Source: Bradyrhizobium cenepequi
GTDB lineage: Bacteria; Pseudomonadota; Alphaproteobacteria; Rhizobiales; Xanthobacteraceae
DNA length: 40,133 nt
Assembly: GCF_020329485.1 (NCBI RefSeq)
Contig: NZ_JAGKJI010000057.1
Span: 1 to 40,133 of the forward strand
Reading direction: 5' to 3'
Program-made: the position numbers and the translations under genes
In this document: piece by piece, positions 25,666-34,847 of the stretch
Position numbering within the stretch: position 1 is the first letter of the stretch
Layout of the letters: the number at the start of each line of letters is the position of its first letter
Notes under the pieces: generated by a model
The model's database searches: none
The model's input: only the letters and a program-made list of their open reading frames with translations
What the model was told of the DNA's origin: nothing

Positions 25666-26109
25666 TCAGGAGGCTGGAGTAAAGCGAAGGTCGACGATCG
25701 TTTGCGCGCTCCGGCCAATGGGGACGAGCTTGCTCACCATCCTTTGTCCAGGCTTCAGGGCTCGCTCATCTGCATCGACCATGAGAGTGCGGATTGTCGG
25801 CCCGTCGTCGAGCTTCATCGAACCGATCGTGAAGGGCGTTTCGCGGTCTATGACGTCGGTATTTGCAACCGACGCCGTCGGATTGTGGAGATGCACCTTC
25901 GCCGACGCGATCAAAGTCCCGCTCCCCCCAAGAGATAGCGGCTGCAAAGTGGCGCCGCTCTTTCCACATACCTCGCAGCCATAAGTCTGCAGGGGGAAGA
26001 AAACGTAACCACAGTGAGCGCACCTACCACCCTTTAACGACGGATGGTCTGGTGCAGATCTCGTACCCTCCTGTGCGTAGAGACTCGGCTTGAGTAATTT
26101 CGTCTTCAT
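25666..26109 (-). CDS. DUF35-type Zn-ribbon/OB-fold protein, partner of the thiolase-fold protein
   Basis: 147-aa protein with an N-terminal zinc ribbon (CAHCGYVFFPLQTYGCEVCG: C-x2-C-x11-C-x2-C), followed by an OB-fold region (LSLGGSGTLIASAKVHL and later strands). This is the DUF35/ChsH2-C layout, whose members bind thiolase-fold enzymes and are needed for their acyl-CoA binding. It ends 19 bp before the thiolase-fold gene and lies 217 bp after the CoA ligase. I take the ATG at 26109; an in-frame TTG at 26118 is also possible. The match to the thiolase is by context plus fold. Confidence 0.88.
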   Translation of the reverse strand: MKTKLLKPSLYAQEGTRSAPDHPSLKGGRCAHCGYVFFPLQTYGCEVCGKSGATLQPLSLGGSGTLIASAKVHLHNPTASVANTDVIDRETPFTIGSMKLDDGPTIRTLMVDADERALKPGQRMVSKLVPIGRSAQTIVDLRFTPAS

Positions 26110-26326
26110 GCTCTTCAACTTGCTCCGGACAGATGAAACGCCCTTGCTCGAACCCGATGTTTTCGGGACGCGGCCACCGCGGACCCGCTACTCCGAGCCG
26201 CCAATCAGTCAGTTGCCGGCAACACCGCGTTGTCTACGTGAACGAAGTGCTGGCGGCATTCGAATCTCAGCTTTTCACGAATGCCGGTAACCTGCTTCAG
26301 CCGTAGCCATGCCGACCTTAGCAATT

Positions 26327-27895
26327 TCAGCCGTTCACCTTCCGCGAGGTGCCTTTCCAGTAAGGCGCTCTGAGCGCTTTTTTGTCGACCTTGCCAACAT
26401 TGGTCAGCGGCAGGGCTTTGACTAGCTCGACTGACTTCGGGGTCTTCACCGGACCCTTCAAGTTCTTTGTGAAAGCAATGAGTTCATCCGGGGATGCATT
26501 TTGGCCCGAACGGAGGATAATAAAGGCTTTGACTGCCTCACCCCATTTCTTGTCCGGTATGCCGATCACCGCCGCCGATGCCACGGCAGGGTGCTGCGTC
26601 AAAGTATTCTCGACCTCGTTCGGATAGACGTTGAATCCGCCCGAGATGATCATGTCCTTCTTGCGGTCCACAATGAAGTAGTATCCCTGCTCATCCTGGT
26701 AGGCCAGATCGCCGGTGTGAAGCCAACCGCCACGCAGCGTCTCCTCCGTCAGCTCTGGCATCTTCCAGTACCCTGACATGACCAGCGGCCCTCTCACGCA
26801 GATTTCGCCAATTTCTCCTTGATGCACCGGCCTGCAATCATCATCCAGCAACTTGACTGAGACGCCGGGATACGGCGTACCGGCCGACTCGAGGCGCTTA
26901 TCGTCGTCCGTCAGGTGGTCCTCCTGGCTGAGCATCAGCACTGTGGCAGGCGCCTCGCTCTGGCCATAAGACTGGATAAACACTGGACCAAAGACGCCCA
27001 GCGCCTCGCGAAGCCGCGTCGGGGAGATTGGAGCCGCGCCGTAGAGAATGCGGCACATGCTCTTCAGATTTGCACTTGAGATCTTCGGGTGGTCCAGCAA
27101 AGCGTACAGCATCGTGGGCACCATCATCATGCTTGTGATGCCTTCCTGCTCGATGGCACGGATCACCTCGCCCGGATCGAATCTCTTCTGCAGCACAGTG
27201 CAGCCACCCTTCAGGAAGACAGGCAGAATGATTGTGCTGGTCCCATGGGCCATGGTCGAAGCAACAAGATATTTGATGTCCTTCTCCCATGGCTGTGTCG
27301 CCATGTAATGCATGCTACTGCAGACCAGCGAACGGCTGGAGATCATGACGCCCTTAGGGACACCAGTAGTGCCGCCTGTGTATCCCTGCCGAACGATATC
27401 CTCCGGCTTCACATCAGTCGTCAGGGGCAGCTTGGGTTCGACGTGACCCGCCCAGAAAGGGCCAATTTCCCCATTTCCCGCCTGATGTGACCATACCTGG
27501 AACTTACTGCCGACGGCGTTTCTGATTTCGATGCCGTTGCGAATGTGCTCGTCGTCCACAATAAGAACGGCAGCTTCCGTATCCCCGACGGCATATATCT
27601 GATCACTGATGCTGGATGTCGCTTGTAGCGTAATCGAGCGGTACCCCTGGATAAAGCAGGCAGCCATGATTACGAAGAGTTCGGTGGCATTGTCCGCGAC
27701 CTGCACGACAGCATCGCCTTTGCGGACTCCGAGCGCTTCGAGCCTGGCAGCGGCGCTCCCAATCATTACTTCCAGTTCTGCGTAACTAAGCGTGCGGCCA
27801 GCGTCCTTGAAGGCGACCCGCTCCCTGAACTTCCGAAGGGCAATAATGATCAGCTCGCCGATTGTGGAGCCTTGATAAAGCTGCTGGTCAACCAT
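26327..27895 (-). CDS. AMP-dependent acyl-CoA synthetase/ligase 1
   Basis: 522-aa ANL-superfamily adenylating enzyme that would activate a carboxylic acid to its CoA thioester with ATP. The P-loop-like YTGGTTGVPKG is near residue 175, the acyl-pocket/AMP segments are YGAAPIS and YGQSEAP, then HTGDLAY, the hinge DRKKDMIISGGFNVYP, and the catalytic Lys in LTNVGKVDKKAL. All core motifs are present. The start at 27895 (MVDQQLYQG) is chosen because the frame to 28087 runs through the GntR operator. It is first in the unit ligase-DUF35-thiolase. The aromatic or alkyl acid it uses cannot be read from the sequence. Confidence 0.92.
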   Translation of the reverse strand: MVDQQLYQGSTIGELIIIALRKFRERVAFKDAGRTLSYAELEVMIGSAAARLEALGVRKGDAVVQVADNATELFVIMAACFIQGYRSITLQATSSISDQIYAVGDTEAAVLIVDDEHIRNGIEIRNAVGSKFQVWSHQAGNGEIGPFWAGHVEPKLPLTTDVKPEDIVRQGYTGGTTGVPKGVMISSRSLVCSSMHYMATQPWEKDIKYLVASTMAHGTSTIILPVFLKGGCTVLQKRFDPGEVIRAIEQEGITSMMMVPTMLYALLDHPKISSANLKSMCRILYGAAPISPTRLREALGVFGPVFIQSYGQSEAPATVLMLSQEDHLTDDDKRLESAGTPYPGVSVKLLDDDCRPVHQGEIGEICVRGPLVMSGYWKMPELTEETLRGGWLHTGDLAYQDEQGYYFIVDRKKDMIISGGFNVYPNEVENTLTQHPAVASAAVIGIPDKKWGEAVKAFIILRSGQNASPDELIAFTKNLKGPVKTPKSVELVKALPLTNVGKVDKKALRAPYWKGTSRKVNG

Positions 27896-28031
27896 CCTGC
27901 ACCTATTCCCTCGAAATCTATTCCGAGCCGAACCGCTGGCCGACGAGCAGGCCCCGCTGAAGAGCGCTGGACTATCTCGAGCTAGCTCCCTCTCAATGCC
28001 TCGCGACTGCCCAGTCGGCTCTCTGCATATT

Positions 28032-28044
28032 TGATATAATATCA
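28032..28044 (-). promoter_or_regulatory. GntR-type operator 2 (before the CoA ligase unit)
   Basis: TGATATAATATCA, identical to operator 1 and with the same flank (ATATT before, GA after). It lies 136 bp before the chosen ligase start. Confidence 0.78.
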
Positions 28045-28106
28045 GATCCTTGGGCGCAAACAAGCTTTCATCGTCGGCTTGAGCCAAGGTAGGCGCAAAT
28101 CGGGGG

Positions 28107-28134
28107 GACCGGCGGCGCGAATGCGCCGCCGGTC
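28107..28134 (-). terminator. Strong GC hairpin downstream of gntR
   Basis: GACCGGCGGCGC-GAAT-GCGCCGCCGGTC: perfect 12-bp inverted repeat with a 4-nt loop, between the gntR stop and operator 2. No T-tract follows on the minus strand (CCCCCGATTT), so it may block read-through from gntR in a factor-dependent way or protect an mRNA 3' end. Confidence 0.5.
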
Positions 28135-28305
28135 AGACCTCTCGGCAGACAGGAAATTGTCCCTGATCTACTCTGTTCTTCTCACGGAGAGCATCGGTCG
28201 TGCCAAGAGCCAATTCGTGATTTATTGCAGAACGACGCTCTGCTGGTCGCGATCAGCAGGCGGACGGAAAGCAATCCTCACGATGGATACGGCTCATCAT
28301 GAGTT

Positions 28306-28995
28306 TCAAACCGCTGCCAGTTTACTGGGCTTGGTCGTCTTCGACTCGGCTTCCTCGACAACGTCCTGCCAAGCCTTCAAGGTCTCTTCGCGATGCGTCA
28401 TCGCCATCTTATGAAGCCTGGATGCCGAGCCGGCCCTCAAGGCCTCAAGCATGGCTTCATGCTCTTTCGTCGCCAGAGCCTTGCGTTCAGGCCGCAGTTC
28501 GAAAATGGTCTTTGGCCAGCGCTTGAAGAAACGGGCCACAATGTCGTTGATCTCGCCCTTCAGGAATTCGTTCTTGCATGGCGAGCAGAGAAGTCGGTGG
28601 AATTCACGGTTCAGCTCGCTGTACTTGCTGCCAACCTTGGTCTTCTTCATCTGGTCGTTGAGGTCAGTCAGCACGGAAATTGTGCTTTCGGTGTGGTACG
28701 AAACCGCCTCGGTCATTGCGAGAATTTCAAGGTAGGTGCCGGTTGCGATAATATCGCAAAGCTCCTTGATCGATACCTCCGCGACCGTGGCGCCACAATG
28801 GCTTTTGAAGGACACGAGGCCGTCGCGCCGGAGCATGAATAGCGCCTCCCGGATCGGCATTTCACTTGTTTGATAGAGGGAGGCGAGTTCGGCCAAACGC
28901 AGCCGCTTACCAGGAGGGAACCTCCCGTCCAGAATATCCTTTTTGATGACATCACAGACATAGTCCGCCTTGGTAGACGGCATCTTCACGTTCAT
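28306..28995 (-). CDS. GntR-family transcriptional regulator, FCD subfamily
   Basis: 229-aa regulator. An N-terminal winged helix-turn-helix covers about residues 10-75 (DVIKKDILDGRFPPGKRL, SEMPIREALFMLRRDGLV), followed by an all-helical FCD ligand domain at about 80-205. FCD metal-site residues are visible: N-x3-H in LNREFH, His in TKEHEAM, and His in MTHREE. Such regulators usually repress catabolic genes and release DNA on binding a small carboxylate. The start is probably 28995 (MNVKM); 29004 (MHRMN) is possible. The long frame to 29304 crosses operator 3 and is rejected. The palindrome TGATATAATATCG lies 34 bp upstream and three more copies flank neighbouring units, so autoregulation and control of region B are inferred. 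Confidence 0.9.
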   Translation of the reverse strand: MNVKMPSTKADYVCDVIKKDILDGRFPPGKRLRLAELASLYQTSEMPIREALFMLRRDGLVSFKSHCGATVAEVSIKELCDIIATGTYLEILAMTEAVSYHTESTISVLTDLNDQMKKTKVGSKYSELNREFHRLLCSPCKNEFLKGEINDIVARFFKRWPKTIFELRPERKALATKEHEAMLEALRAGSASRLHKMAMTHREETLKAWQDVVEEAESKTTKPSKLAAV

Positions 28996-29029
28996 CCTGT
29001 GCATCCCAAGCGCTTGGCGAGTTAATATC

Positions 29030-29042
29030 TGATATAATATCG
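29030..29042 (-). promoter_or_regulatory. GntR-type operator 3 (autoregulatory site)
   Basis: TGATATAATATCG, one mismatch to operators 1 and 2, flanked by AATATC on the left. It lies 34 bp upstream of gntR. Confidence 0.75.
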
Positions 29043-29437
29043 ACACCATTGCAACGGTCAACGAAAGGCTCATGGGGGCGCTGGCACTCGTTTTTGGCAC
29101 CACGCCGCCCTGGTTCGCAGTGGCCAGTTGCAAGTTCTGGATCTCAGGGGCAGTGCTCGCTAGTGCCAAGTTCGGGCGGCAAGTGCCAGCGACATAATCG
29201 CGATAATGCTGGCCACCGCTGCTGCTGAGCCACCGATCTTGACGTCTCGAGCGCGGGCGTATCCCTCTGTCTGGCGTGCGGAACGAAGTCGAGGCGGGCT
29301 CCATTGCTTCAACATGCCGGTGCTGGCACTATTGGCGCGCTGCATTGAGTCGCTTGCTCTGGCGAGTTCACCGCGACGAAGACCAATCGTTCCACGCGCG
29401 GTTGACACCACGGCAATACCTATGATCAAAGCAAATT
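29043..29437. other. Divergent intergenic region between gntR and hyuA
   Basis: About 395 bp flanked by GntR operators 3 and 4. Frames of up to 118 codons cross it on both strands but have no motifs and overlap the operators. I see no gene. It is long for a simple divergent promoter and may hold a further activator site. Confidence 0.5.
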
Positions 29438-29450
29438 TGATAAAATATCA
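29438..29450 (+). promoter_or_regulatory. GntR-type operator 4 (before hyuA)
   Basis: TGATAAAATATCA, one mismatch to operators 1 and 2. It ends 14 nt before the ATG of hyuA and contains TAAAAT, which could serve as a -10, so bound GntR would cover the promoter. Confidence 0.75.
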
Positions 29451-29464
29451 CATCTGTGGGGGCG

Positions 29465-31546
29465 ATGATCGGCAAACCAACTTCCCTGGTGGCTCCTTGG
29501 CGTATCGGCGTCGATGTAGGCGGCACTTTTACCGACATGGTCTTGCGCGACTGGGCCGATAATGTGCGCATCTTCAAGACGCCCTCAATTACCGCCGATC
29601 CCAGCGAAGGTGTGCTGAATGTCCTGAGATTGGCGTCAGAGGAGCTCGATCTGTCGCTATCGGCCTTGCTGCATGGCTGCGCGCTGTTCGTGCACGGCTC
29701 GACGGTCGCCACGAATACAATACTGGAGAAAAAAGGCGCGCAGGTCGGGATGATAACCACCCATGGCTTTCGGGATTCCGTGGAGATCCGCCGCGGCATC
29801 CGCGAGAACCAATGGGACCATCGCACCCCCTTCCCCGAAGTCTTGGTACCGCGCTATCTGCGGCAGCCCGTCAGGGGACGCATCGCCGCCGACGGTACGG
29901 AGCTCACGCCACTCGCGGTCGACGATGTGGCCAGCGCTGCCGCACTCTTTGCGGAAGAAGGGGTGGAATCGGTCGCCGTGTGTCTGTTCAACAGCTTTCT
30001 GGATGGCAAACACGAGTTCGAAACACGTGAGGCGCTCATAAAGAACTGGCGTGGCGATTGGATCTCGCTATCGAGTGAGATCATGCCGACCATGGGTGAG
30101 TATGAGCGCGGCTTGACGGCCGTGGTCAACGCCTACGTCGCACCAAAGGTCACCACCTATCTCAAGGCGCTCGACGAGCAGCTGCGTCAACTCGGTCTGC
30201 CGCGCTCGCTGCTCATGTTGCAGAGCAATGGGGGCGCCGTGTCGATCGCTGAGGTCGCCAATCGTCCAGTGATGCTCGTTTTGTCCGGACCGGCTGCGGC
30301 CGTCGGCGCTCTCAGAGGATGCGCCGGCTCGGAAGAGGCGGCCAACTTCATTTCGATGGAGATCGGCGGTACGAGTTGCGACGTGATGGTGATGGCGAGT
30401 GGTGATGTACCGGTCAGCGATCAACTGGTCATCGACGGCTATCACCTCACGATTCCTTCGGTTGAGATCCATACGGTCGGGGCCGGCGGCGGCACAATTG
30501 CCTGGGTTGATGCCGGCGGCTTACTAAATGTAGGCCCTCGAGGGGCCGGCGCACAGCCGGGGCCTGCAGCTTACGGACTGGGCGGAGAGGAGCCCACTGT
30601 CACTGATGCGCAGCTCGTCCTCGGACGATTGCGAGCAGGACCGCTGGCCGGCGGCGCGGTGACGCTCGACGCCACCCTAGCGCGACGGGCAATCGAGACG
30701 AAATTGGCGCGTCCGCTTGGCCTTTCGGTCGAAGATGCCGCAAGCGGCGTAGTTCGCCTGTTGGAGCAGAACCTGTTGCATGCGGTCGAACAGCTGAGCA
30801 TTGAGCGCGGTCACAACCCTGTAAATTTCACGTTGGTTGCCGCCGGCGGCGCCGGCCCTATGCATGGCACCACCGTTGCGCGCGTCCTTGGATGCAAGCG
30901 GGTGCTGTTGCCGCGCGCTGCGGGTGCCTTCTGCGCCATGGGCACGCTGCAGTCCGACATCCGGCAAGATTACCTGCAGGTCTTTGTCGCAGACCTCGAC
31001 CATGCGGATCGCTCGGCACTTGAGGCTGGATTTGCACAGCTCGAGGCCAAAGCACTCGACGTACTGGCGCGCCAAGGATTTGCCAAGAATGGAACAGTCC
31101 AGCGCGAGATCGATCTACGCTATCAGGGCCAACAATGGCCTTTGCGCGTCGCACTGAATGCGAACCGTTTTGATGAATCCGCCGCTCGACGAGCCTTTGA
31201 AGCCGAGCATCAACGTCTATTTGGTCACATTCAACCCGGCGGTCGTCTCGAGATCACGGCGCTGCGCGTTGTCGGGCGCGACAGTCTTGACTGGTCACCA
31301 ACGCCCGCTCGGACGCCATACCAGAAGCCTCCCGTTCCCCGACAAAGTCGTCCGGTGTGGATTGATCCGATTCACGGCTGGCAGGATGTCCCAGTCTACG
31401 ATGGATTGGATCTTCGACCGGGCTGCAAGCTGGAAGGACCTCTTTTGATCGAAGAGCGCACGACGACCGCCTTTGTCGGTCCGAGCGACGTGGTCGAGGT
31501 AAACGCCGCCGACAATTTCCTGGTCCGCATCGGAGGTGTCGCATGA
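29465..31546 (+). CDS. hyuA: Hydantoinase A/5-oxoprolinase/acetone carboxylase-beta-like subunit
   Basis: 693-aa ASKHA-fold subunit of the HyuA/oxoprolinase/ATP-dependent ketone carboxylase family. The N-terminal ATP-fold motif RIGVDVGGTFTDMVL lies near residue 14; then VHGSTVATN, the SGPAAAVGALRG loop near 275, ISMEIGGTSCDVMVM, GAGGGTIAWVD, and the C-terminal Hydant_A_C domain ending VEVNAADNFLV. Members hydrolyse cyclic amides (hydantoin, 5-oxoproline) or carboxylate ketones (acetone, acetophenone) with ATP; motif reading cannot choose. The ATG at 29465 is preferred, with GGGGG upstream; an in-frame GTG at 29456 is possible. It overlaps hyuB by 4 bp (ATGA), so the two are translationally coupled. 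Confidence 0.92.
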   Translation: MIGKPTSLVAPWRIGVDVGGTFTDMVLRDWADNVRIFKTPSITADPSEGVLNVLRLASEELDLSLSALLHGCALFVHGSTVATNTILEKKGAQVGMITTHGFRDSVEIRRGIRENQWDHRTPFPEVLVPRYLRQPVRGRIAADGTELTPLAVDDVASAAALFAEEGVESVAVCLFNSFLDGKHEFETREALIKNWRGDWISLSSEIMPTMGEYERGLTAVVNAYVAPKVTTYLKALDEQLRQLGLPRSLLMLQSNGGAVSIAEVANRPVMLVLSGPAAAVGALRGCAGSEEAANFISMEIGGTSCDVMVMASGDVPVSDQLVIDGYHLTIPSVEIHTVGAGGGTIAWVDAGGLLNVGPRGAGAQPGPAAYGLGGEEPTVTDAQLVLGRLRAGPLAGGAVTLDATLARRAIETKLARPLGLSVEDAASGVVRLLEQNLLHAVEQLSIERGHNPVNFTLVAAGGAGPMHGTTVARVLGCKRVLLPRAAGAFCAMGTLQSDIRQDYLQVFVADLDHADRSALEAGFAQLEAKALDVLARQGFAKNGTVQREIDLRYQGQQWPLRVALNANRFDESAARRAFEAEHQRLFGHIQPGGRLEITALRVVGRDSLDWSPTPARTPYQKPPVPRQSRPVWIDPIHGWQDVPVYDGLDLRPGCKLEGPLLIEERTTTAFVGPSDVVEVNAADNFLVRIGGVA

Positions 31547-33270
31547 ACCTCGCCTTGGACCCTATTACGCTTGCCCTGGTGCAGAACCGGCTGGATCACA
31601 TCTCTCATCAGATGGGATGGGTGATGACGCGCACCGCCCGCTCGCCGATCTTCAGCCAGAGTCACGACTTCTCGTGCTTCATTGCCGACGCGCGCGGTAC
31701 CCTGATCAGTCAGGCGGACGGCATTCCCATCCATACCGGCGGTGGCGGCTTCGCCGTTCGCGCGATCCTGCGCGACTTCAAGGATGCGATCGCGCCGGAA
31801 GACGTGTTCCTGCTGAATGATCCGTACACGGCCGGCGGCAATCACTTGCCCGACTGGGTCATCGCCCGGCCCGTCTTCGTGAAGCGCAAGCTAGTAGCGT
31901 TTACGTGCAATCGCGCGCACCAAGTGGATATCGGCGGCGGTGCGGCCGGCACTTACAACTCTGCCGCAACCGAGATTTTCCATGAAGGCATACGGCTGCC
32001 AGTGCTGAAACTGATCGAGGCCGGCCGGCCGCGGGAGGACCTTTGGCGCCTGCTGCTGCTCAACACGCGCCTGCCCGAGGCGGTCGACGGCGATCTGCGC
32101 GCAATGATCGGTTCGACGCGCATCGGCGCGGAGCGGCTAGCGCTGCTGGTTGAGGAAGTGGGACCCGATCTGGCGGGCGAATTCTTCGAAGGCGTGCTGG
32201 CGCACGCGGACCGGCGCTTCCAAGCCTGTTGTTCCCGCCTTGCGAAGGGAAGCTGGAGAGCGGAAGAACCCGTCGACAATGATTGCTTTCAGCCGATCGA
32301 CGGCCGGATCGCGATGACGCTGACGGTTAGCGAGTCTCGCCTGATCCTCGATTTCGAAGGAACGTCGCCTCAGGTGCGAGGTTTCAAGAACAGCTCGATC
32401 GCCAACAGCACGTCTGCAGTGTTCATGGCGTTGGCCTCGTTCTTCGAACCGGACCTGCCCAAGAACGAGGGGGCCTTTCGCAGCGTCGAGATCAGGTTGC
32501 CCGAAGGGACACTCGTGAACGCACGACCACCCGCGCCTATGACCATGAACACGAATTTCGTGGGACACGAGATCGTGCAAGTTGTCTGGAAGGCATTGGG
32601 ACAGGCTCTACCTGAGCGCGCTTCGGCCGGTTGGTCGAAGGGATTGCGTTCCATTACGGCGGGCGTGCGCCCGGATGGCGCCCGTTACGTCATGTACCAG
32701 TGGCCCGCAGCGCCAGCCGGAGGCGCAGTCGAAGGCCGCGACGGTTTTCACCTGATCGGCGGGCTCATCACGCTGGGCGGGCTTTCGTTGCCCAACCTCG
32801 AAACCTACGAGCATCTCTATCCGGTACGCTTCCGCCGCCAGGAGCTGCGCTGCGACAGCGCCGGTCCAGGCCGCTTCCGCGGCGGAGCGGGATGCGATTA
32901 CGAGGTCGAAATCTTGACACAAGCAGACTACGCGTTCTGCAGCGAAGGCGTGGGCGCGCCGTCGGGCTTCGGCGCTGCGGGAGGTAAGGCTGGCGCCGGT
33001 GGAGAAATCGAAATGTCGTTCCCCGACGGCAGAACCATTCATCCGCCCAGATACAGCGTCAAACGATACGGACCCGCGACTTACCACGCGCTCTCGCCGG
33101 GCGGCGGCGGATTTGGCGATCCGAAAGCGCGCGATCCCGCAAGAGTGTTGCGCGACGTGCGAGATGGCATCGTGAGTGTTGCGGCGGCCGAACGGGAGTA
33201 CAGCGTAGTCATTGCGCTGGACGGGCGCAGCATCGATGAAGCGCGCACACACAAACTCCGCGGAGCATGA
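31543..33270 (+). CDS. hyuB: Hydantoinase B/acetone carboxylase-alpha-like subunit
   Basis: 575-aa HyuB-family protein, the obligate partner of HyuA. Family segments include SQSHDFSCFIAD near residue 41, LLNDPYTAGGNHLPDW near 90, CNRAHQVDIGG near 125, and the C-terminal GGGGFGDPKARDPARVLRDV typical of the family end. The length matches the family. It begins inside the last codons of hyuA (ATGA overlap). No third small subunit, as found in acetone carboxylase, follows. Acts in the cytoplasm as part of an A/B complex; substrate unknown. Confidence 0.93.
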   Translation: MNLALDPITLALVQNRLDHISHQMGWVMTRTARSPIFSQSHDFSCFIADARGTLISQADGIPIHTGGGGFAVRAILRDFKDAIAPEDVFLLNDPYTAGGNHLPDWVIARPVFVKRKLVAFTCNRAHQVDIGGGAAGTYNSAATEIFHEGIRLPVLKLIEAGRPREDLWRLLLLNTRLPEAVDGDLRAMIGSTRIGAERLALLVEEVGPDLAGEFFEGVLAHADRRFQACCSRLAKGSWRAEEPVDNDCFQPIDGRIAMTLTVSESRLILDFEGTSPQVRGFKNSSIANSTSAVFMALASFFEPDLPKNEGAFRSVEIRLPEGTLVNARPPAPMTMNTNFVGHEIVQVVWKALGQALPERASAGWSKGLRSITAGVRPDGARYVMYQWPAAPAGGAVEGRDGFHLIGGLITLGGLSLPNLETYEHLYPVRFRRQELRCDSAGPGRFRGGAGCDYEVEILTQADYAFCSEGVGAPSGFGAAGGKAGAGGEIEMSFPDGRTIHPPRYSVKRYGPATYHALSPGGGGFGDPKARDPARVLRDVRDGIVSVAAAEREYSVVIALDGRSIDEARTHKLRGA

Positions 33271-33469
33271 CCGCTGTTCTCGACGGGTGTCGGCGCCGCG
33301 CGGTTCTTCTAGTGCATGAAGAGAACGATGCACACCGCGCGCAAGCGAGGCGAGTGGCTGCCAGGCACGGCACAGATCCTGGCATCGTTCGCGCGGGTGT
33401 CCATCATCAGCCGGACGGAACCGCATCGCCGCGAACGGCTTGCTCAACCTTGCCCCAGCTAATGACTTT

Positions 33470-33766
33470 ATGGACAGTCGGCATCTGCGCTACTTCGTCG
33501 CTGCGGCTGAGGTGCTGAGCTTCGCGAAGCCGGCCCGCGACTTGCACATGAACCAGTCCCCGCTTTCAAATCGGATCGCCGACATTGAGCTGGAAGTCGA
33601 TGTTCCCCTGTTCGATCGGTCAAGCAAGAAGGTCGCCCTCGCTGCGGCCGATCAAGGCTTCTTGCCGCAGGCCCTCGCTGCGGTCCGGGCGTTTGACTCC
33701 GTGATCCGCGTGGCGCGCACGGTTCCGAGAAGCCCAATCGAGCGCCTGGGATTGCATGCCGCCTGA
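33470..33766 (+). pseudogene. Truncated LysR-family regulator (N-terminal DNA-binding part only)
   Basis: 98 residues starting MDSRHLRYFVAAAEVLSF, a typical LysR winged-helix N-terminus, with helix-turn-helix region (RDLHMNQSPLSNRIADIE) and the start of the linker helix. The reading then stops; a full LysR protein has about 300 residues and no effector domain is readable downstream. The usual AA(R/K) AL-x-L-HxSQP pattern is altered (KPARDLHMNQSPLS), another sign of decay. It lies 200 bp after hyuB. It may be a relic of a regulator of the LysR-like composite promoters, but this cannot be shown here. Confidence 0.8.
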
Positions 33767-34847
33767 GACGTCAGGGAGCGCGCTGCTCGATATCGCCGGT
33801 AAACTACATCGTGAAACGTGCAGGTGAACATCTCTGAAGCAAGCACGTCGGACCAGCAGCGGCTGCTCGCCGCCAGCGAAATCGAAGGGCGCGACTCCAC
33901 CATCCGTTTGGTATACGCAGATTGAGAGTATCGGCCCTGTTGGCCCAATCGTTCGTCCTATACGCAGACCGTCGACTTGCAAGTCGTGAGATGGTGCGAT
34001 CGTCCGACCTGCAGCCGTACGCTTTGATCCATTTTCCAGTGCTACCCCGCACCTGGCCTCTACGCTGAATTTTGGAGTTCTGCCGAATCGGAGGGTACTG
34101 CCGCCGAAGCTACTGCACGGCGTGAAAATGACGGCCGCTGCACTGTTGATGACTGAGCAGGCGGTGACTTTCGCACCCGAGAGGCGTCAGAACCGGAGCG
34201 GACAGCCAGGATCAGGGCAGAGCTTACGTGGAAGCCGCCGCTCGAGGGCTCGCCGATCCACTGGTGGAATCTGTGGTATGCCGCTCGCGCGAATGGGGTC
34301 GGCCTAAGCGAATGGCCATGAATGTCATTCTTGGCTCGCTGCGGAAACACGAGCAGTGGGTTCCGATGGTTCGCCCTGGGGTCAAGCTTGAGGCGCCCGC
34401 ACGCAGGAAAAGTCAGCCAGGCTGCATTCTGCTGCTGACGAGCGTGTACACGCCGTCTTCTCGGCGGGCACGAACCTCAACCGCTTTGATCGCGGCGCGG
34501 CGTTCCTAGACCAGACGATGCGCAAGCGGATCTTCAGCGGTGATGACGGCAGAATCGGCCTCCGCAACTGCTTTGCGACGGCTCTTTGCAGGGCGCGAGA
34601 AACCCGCATGGTGTCGTCACAACATCGGCACGCTGTCCTTGCAACCTCGGCACAGCCGCAGATGGTGGAAAGTAAACCGGAAACGGCACCACGACGTCGC
34701 GAACACTTGACGAACAAAAAAACGGGACTGCCGGCACCCCCGGCCTAACGACGGAATTGTATGACGTCGACGGGGCCTATGGTCGTTCTTTGGGTCGCTT
34801 AACGTATCGAACTGAGCGTGACCGCGAGCTGGGCTGAAGCAGCGACT
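33767..34847. other. Decayed region without recognisable gene
   Basis: About 1.1 kb between the LysR fragment and the second CoA ligase. Frames of 60-120 codons are scattered on both strands, but none shows a known motif, a good ribosome-binding site or a consistent coding pattern. It may hold the decayed rest of the LysR gene and other relics. Confidence 0.5.

Noticed and set aside
28996..29304. Long N-terminal extension of the GntR protein
   Set aside because: It crosses the GntR operator at 29030-29042 and has no motif; GntR proteins start just before the winged helix, as at 28995.
34382..34717. 111-codon minus-strand frame in the decayed region
   Set aside because: Arg- and Ser-rich composition, no motif, no ribosome-binding site, and competing frames on the other strand.
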